Of a stretch of 64,000 nt of DNA, positions 63,669 through 64,000 are shown piece after piece (positions within the stretch are counted from its first letter, which is position 1; every line of letters starts with the position of its first letter). The position numbers and the translations under genes were made by a program. The stretch covers positions 1-64,000 of the forward strand of contig NZ_SCMR01000001.1 in assembly GCF_005502885.1 (NCBI RefSeq), given 5' to 3'. The notes under the pieces are model-generated. The model saw nothing but the letters and a program-made list of their open reading frames with translations. It was not told the DNA's origin and searched no databases. The stretch comes from Microbacterium sp. 2FI (lineage in GTDB: Bacteria; Actinomycetota; Actinomycetes; Actinomycetales; Microbacteriaceae).

Positions 63669-64000
63669 ATGTCAACCACGGATTCCCGAGCGCGCACCCG
63701 CAAGGCGCCGGCCGAGCGCGCCGCGGAGATCGTCAAGGCGGCCACCGCGCTCGCCCAGGAGAGCGGCCTCAGCGCCCTGACGCTGCGGGCCGTCGCGCAG
63801 CGCGCGGGAGTCGCGTCGGGGCTGATCGCCCACTATCAGCCGTCGATGGACGACCTCGTCGCCCGCGTCTACACCGACCTCGTCACCGCCGAGATCGCCG
63901 ACGTGCGGGCGCTGCTGGCGACGGCATCCGAACCCGCAGATCGCATGGCGCGACTTCTCGGCACGCTTCTCGACGGCTTGCGCGAAGACCTCACCGTCGT
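63669..64000 (+). CDS. TetR family regulator, 5' part
   Basis: The first ~110 residues are present and the gene runs off the window. The TetR HTH is clear: RAAEIVKAATALAQESGLSA, then LTLRAVAQRAGVASGLIAHY. The short N-terminal lead is basic (RARTRK). ATG 63669 follows TACACT (63654-63659) by 9 nt. It probably represses the divergent NCS1-deiminase-amidase operon through the operator at 63623-63642. Confidence 0.85.
   Translation, partial: MSTTDSRARTRKAPAERAAEIVKAATALAQESGLSALTLRAVAQRAGVASGLIAHYQPSMDDLVARVYTDLVTAEIADVRALLATASEPADRMARLLGTLLDGLREDLTV

Overview
The window is very GC-rich, densely coded DNA from an actinobacterium, most likely a Microbacteriaceae member such as Microbacterium or a close relative. 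I base this on the codon bias, frequent GTG starts, the gene families present (GH106 rhamnosidase with a rhamnose-type binding protein, DUF2207, DUF4287, LtrA, a transglutaminase / ATP-grasp / alpha-E operon, GlxA-type regulators) and promoters in which a -10-like hexamer lies 6-7 nt from the start codon. No rRNA, tRNA, CRISPR array, insertion sequence, phage gene or plasmid origin was seen. It looks like ordinary chromosome with several metabolic and envelope modules. The first gene (binding protein) and last gene (TetR) are cut by the window edges.

Layout. 1-3.8 kb: end of a rhamnose uptake operon plus a secreted GH106 rhamnosidase. 3.9-9.6 kb: Orn/Lys/Arg decarboxylase, VOC protein, alpha/beta hydrolase, L-serine ammonia-lyase, LtrA. 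9.7-12.6 kb: TetR, DUF4287, an ABC-2 type exporter behind a clear promoter with an 18-bp palindrome, and a MarR regulator. 12.7-17.0 kb: DUF2207 membrane protein, acyl-CoA ligase, DUF1992. 17.0-19.7 kb: P-loop kinase-like protein, zinc-ribbon/Vsr-like nuclease, DinB. 19.7-27.3 kb: PCD-VOC fusion, alkyl sulfatase, two S51 peptidase-like proteins, ArfB, small unknowns and a penicillin-binding carboxypeptidase. 27.4-33.7 kb: large LuxR/AAA regulator followed by three consecutive alpha/beta hydrolases and DUF899.

33.7-39.1 kb: a glycan locus with three glycosyltransferases, one an unusual HEAT-repeat/GT4 fusion, and a divergent polysaccharide pyruvyl transferase. 39.2-47.8 kb: HNH protein, then a transglutaminase-DUF2126 / circularly permuted ATP-grasp-alpha-E / transglutaminase operon that runs into a zinc metallopeptidase and a GNAT acetyltransferase. 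47.8-53.9 kb: secreted Apf-like cell-wall protein, beta-glucoside PTS, phosphoglucose isomerase, HAD phosphatase. 53.9-59.2 kb: lipase-like hydrolase, TetR/MFS pair, GlxA regulator and methyltransferase. 59.3-64 kb: translationally coupled NCS1 permease / agmatine deiminase / amidase operon with a divergent TetR and a TetR-type operator between them.

The loci with most room for new biology are the HEAT-GT4/pyruvyl transferase cluster, the ATP-grasp/transglutaminase operon with its metallopeptidase and GNAT partners, the zinc-ribbon nuclease, the NCS1-deiminase-amidase operon, and a two-copy operator motif shared by the TetR/MFS pair and the distant DUF899 gene. All functions are read from sequence motifs and remembered family knowledge; no database search was possible.
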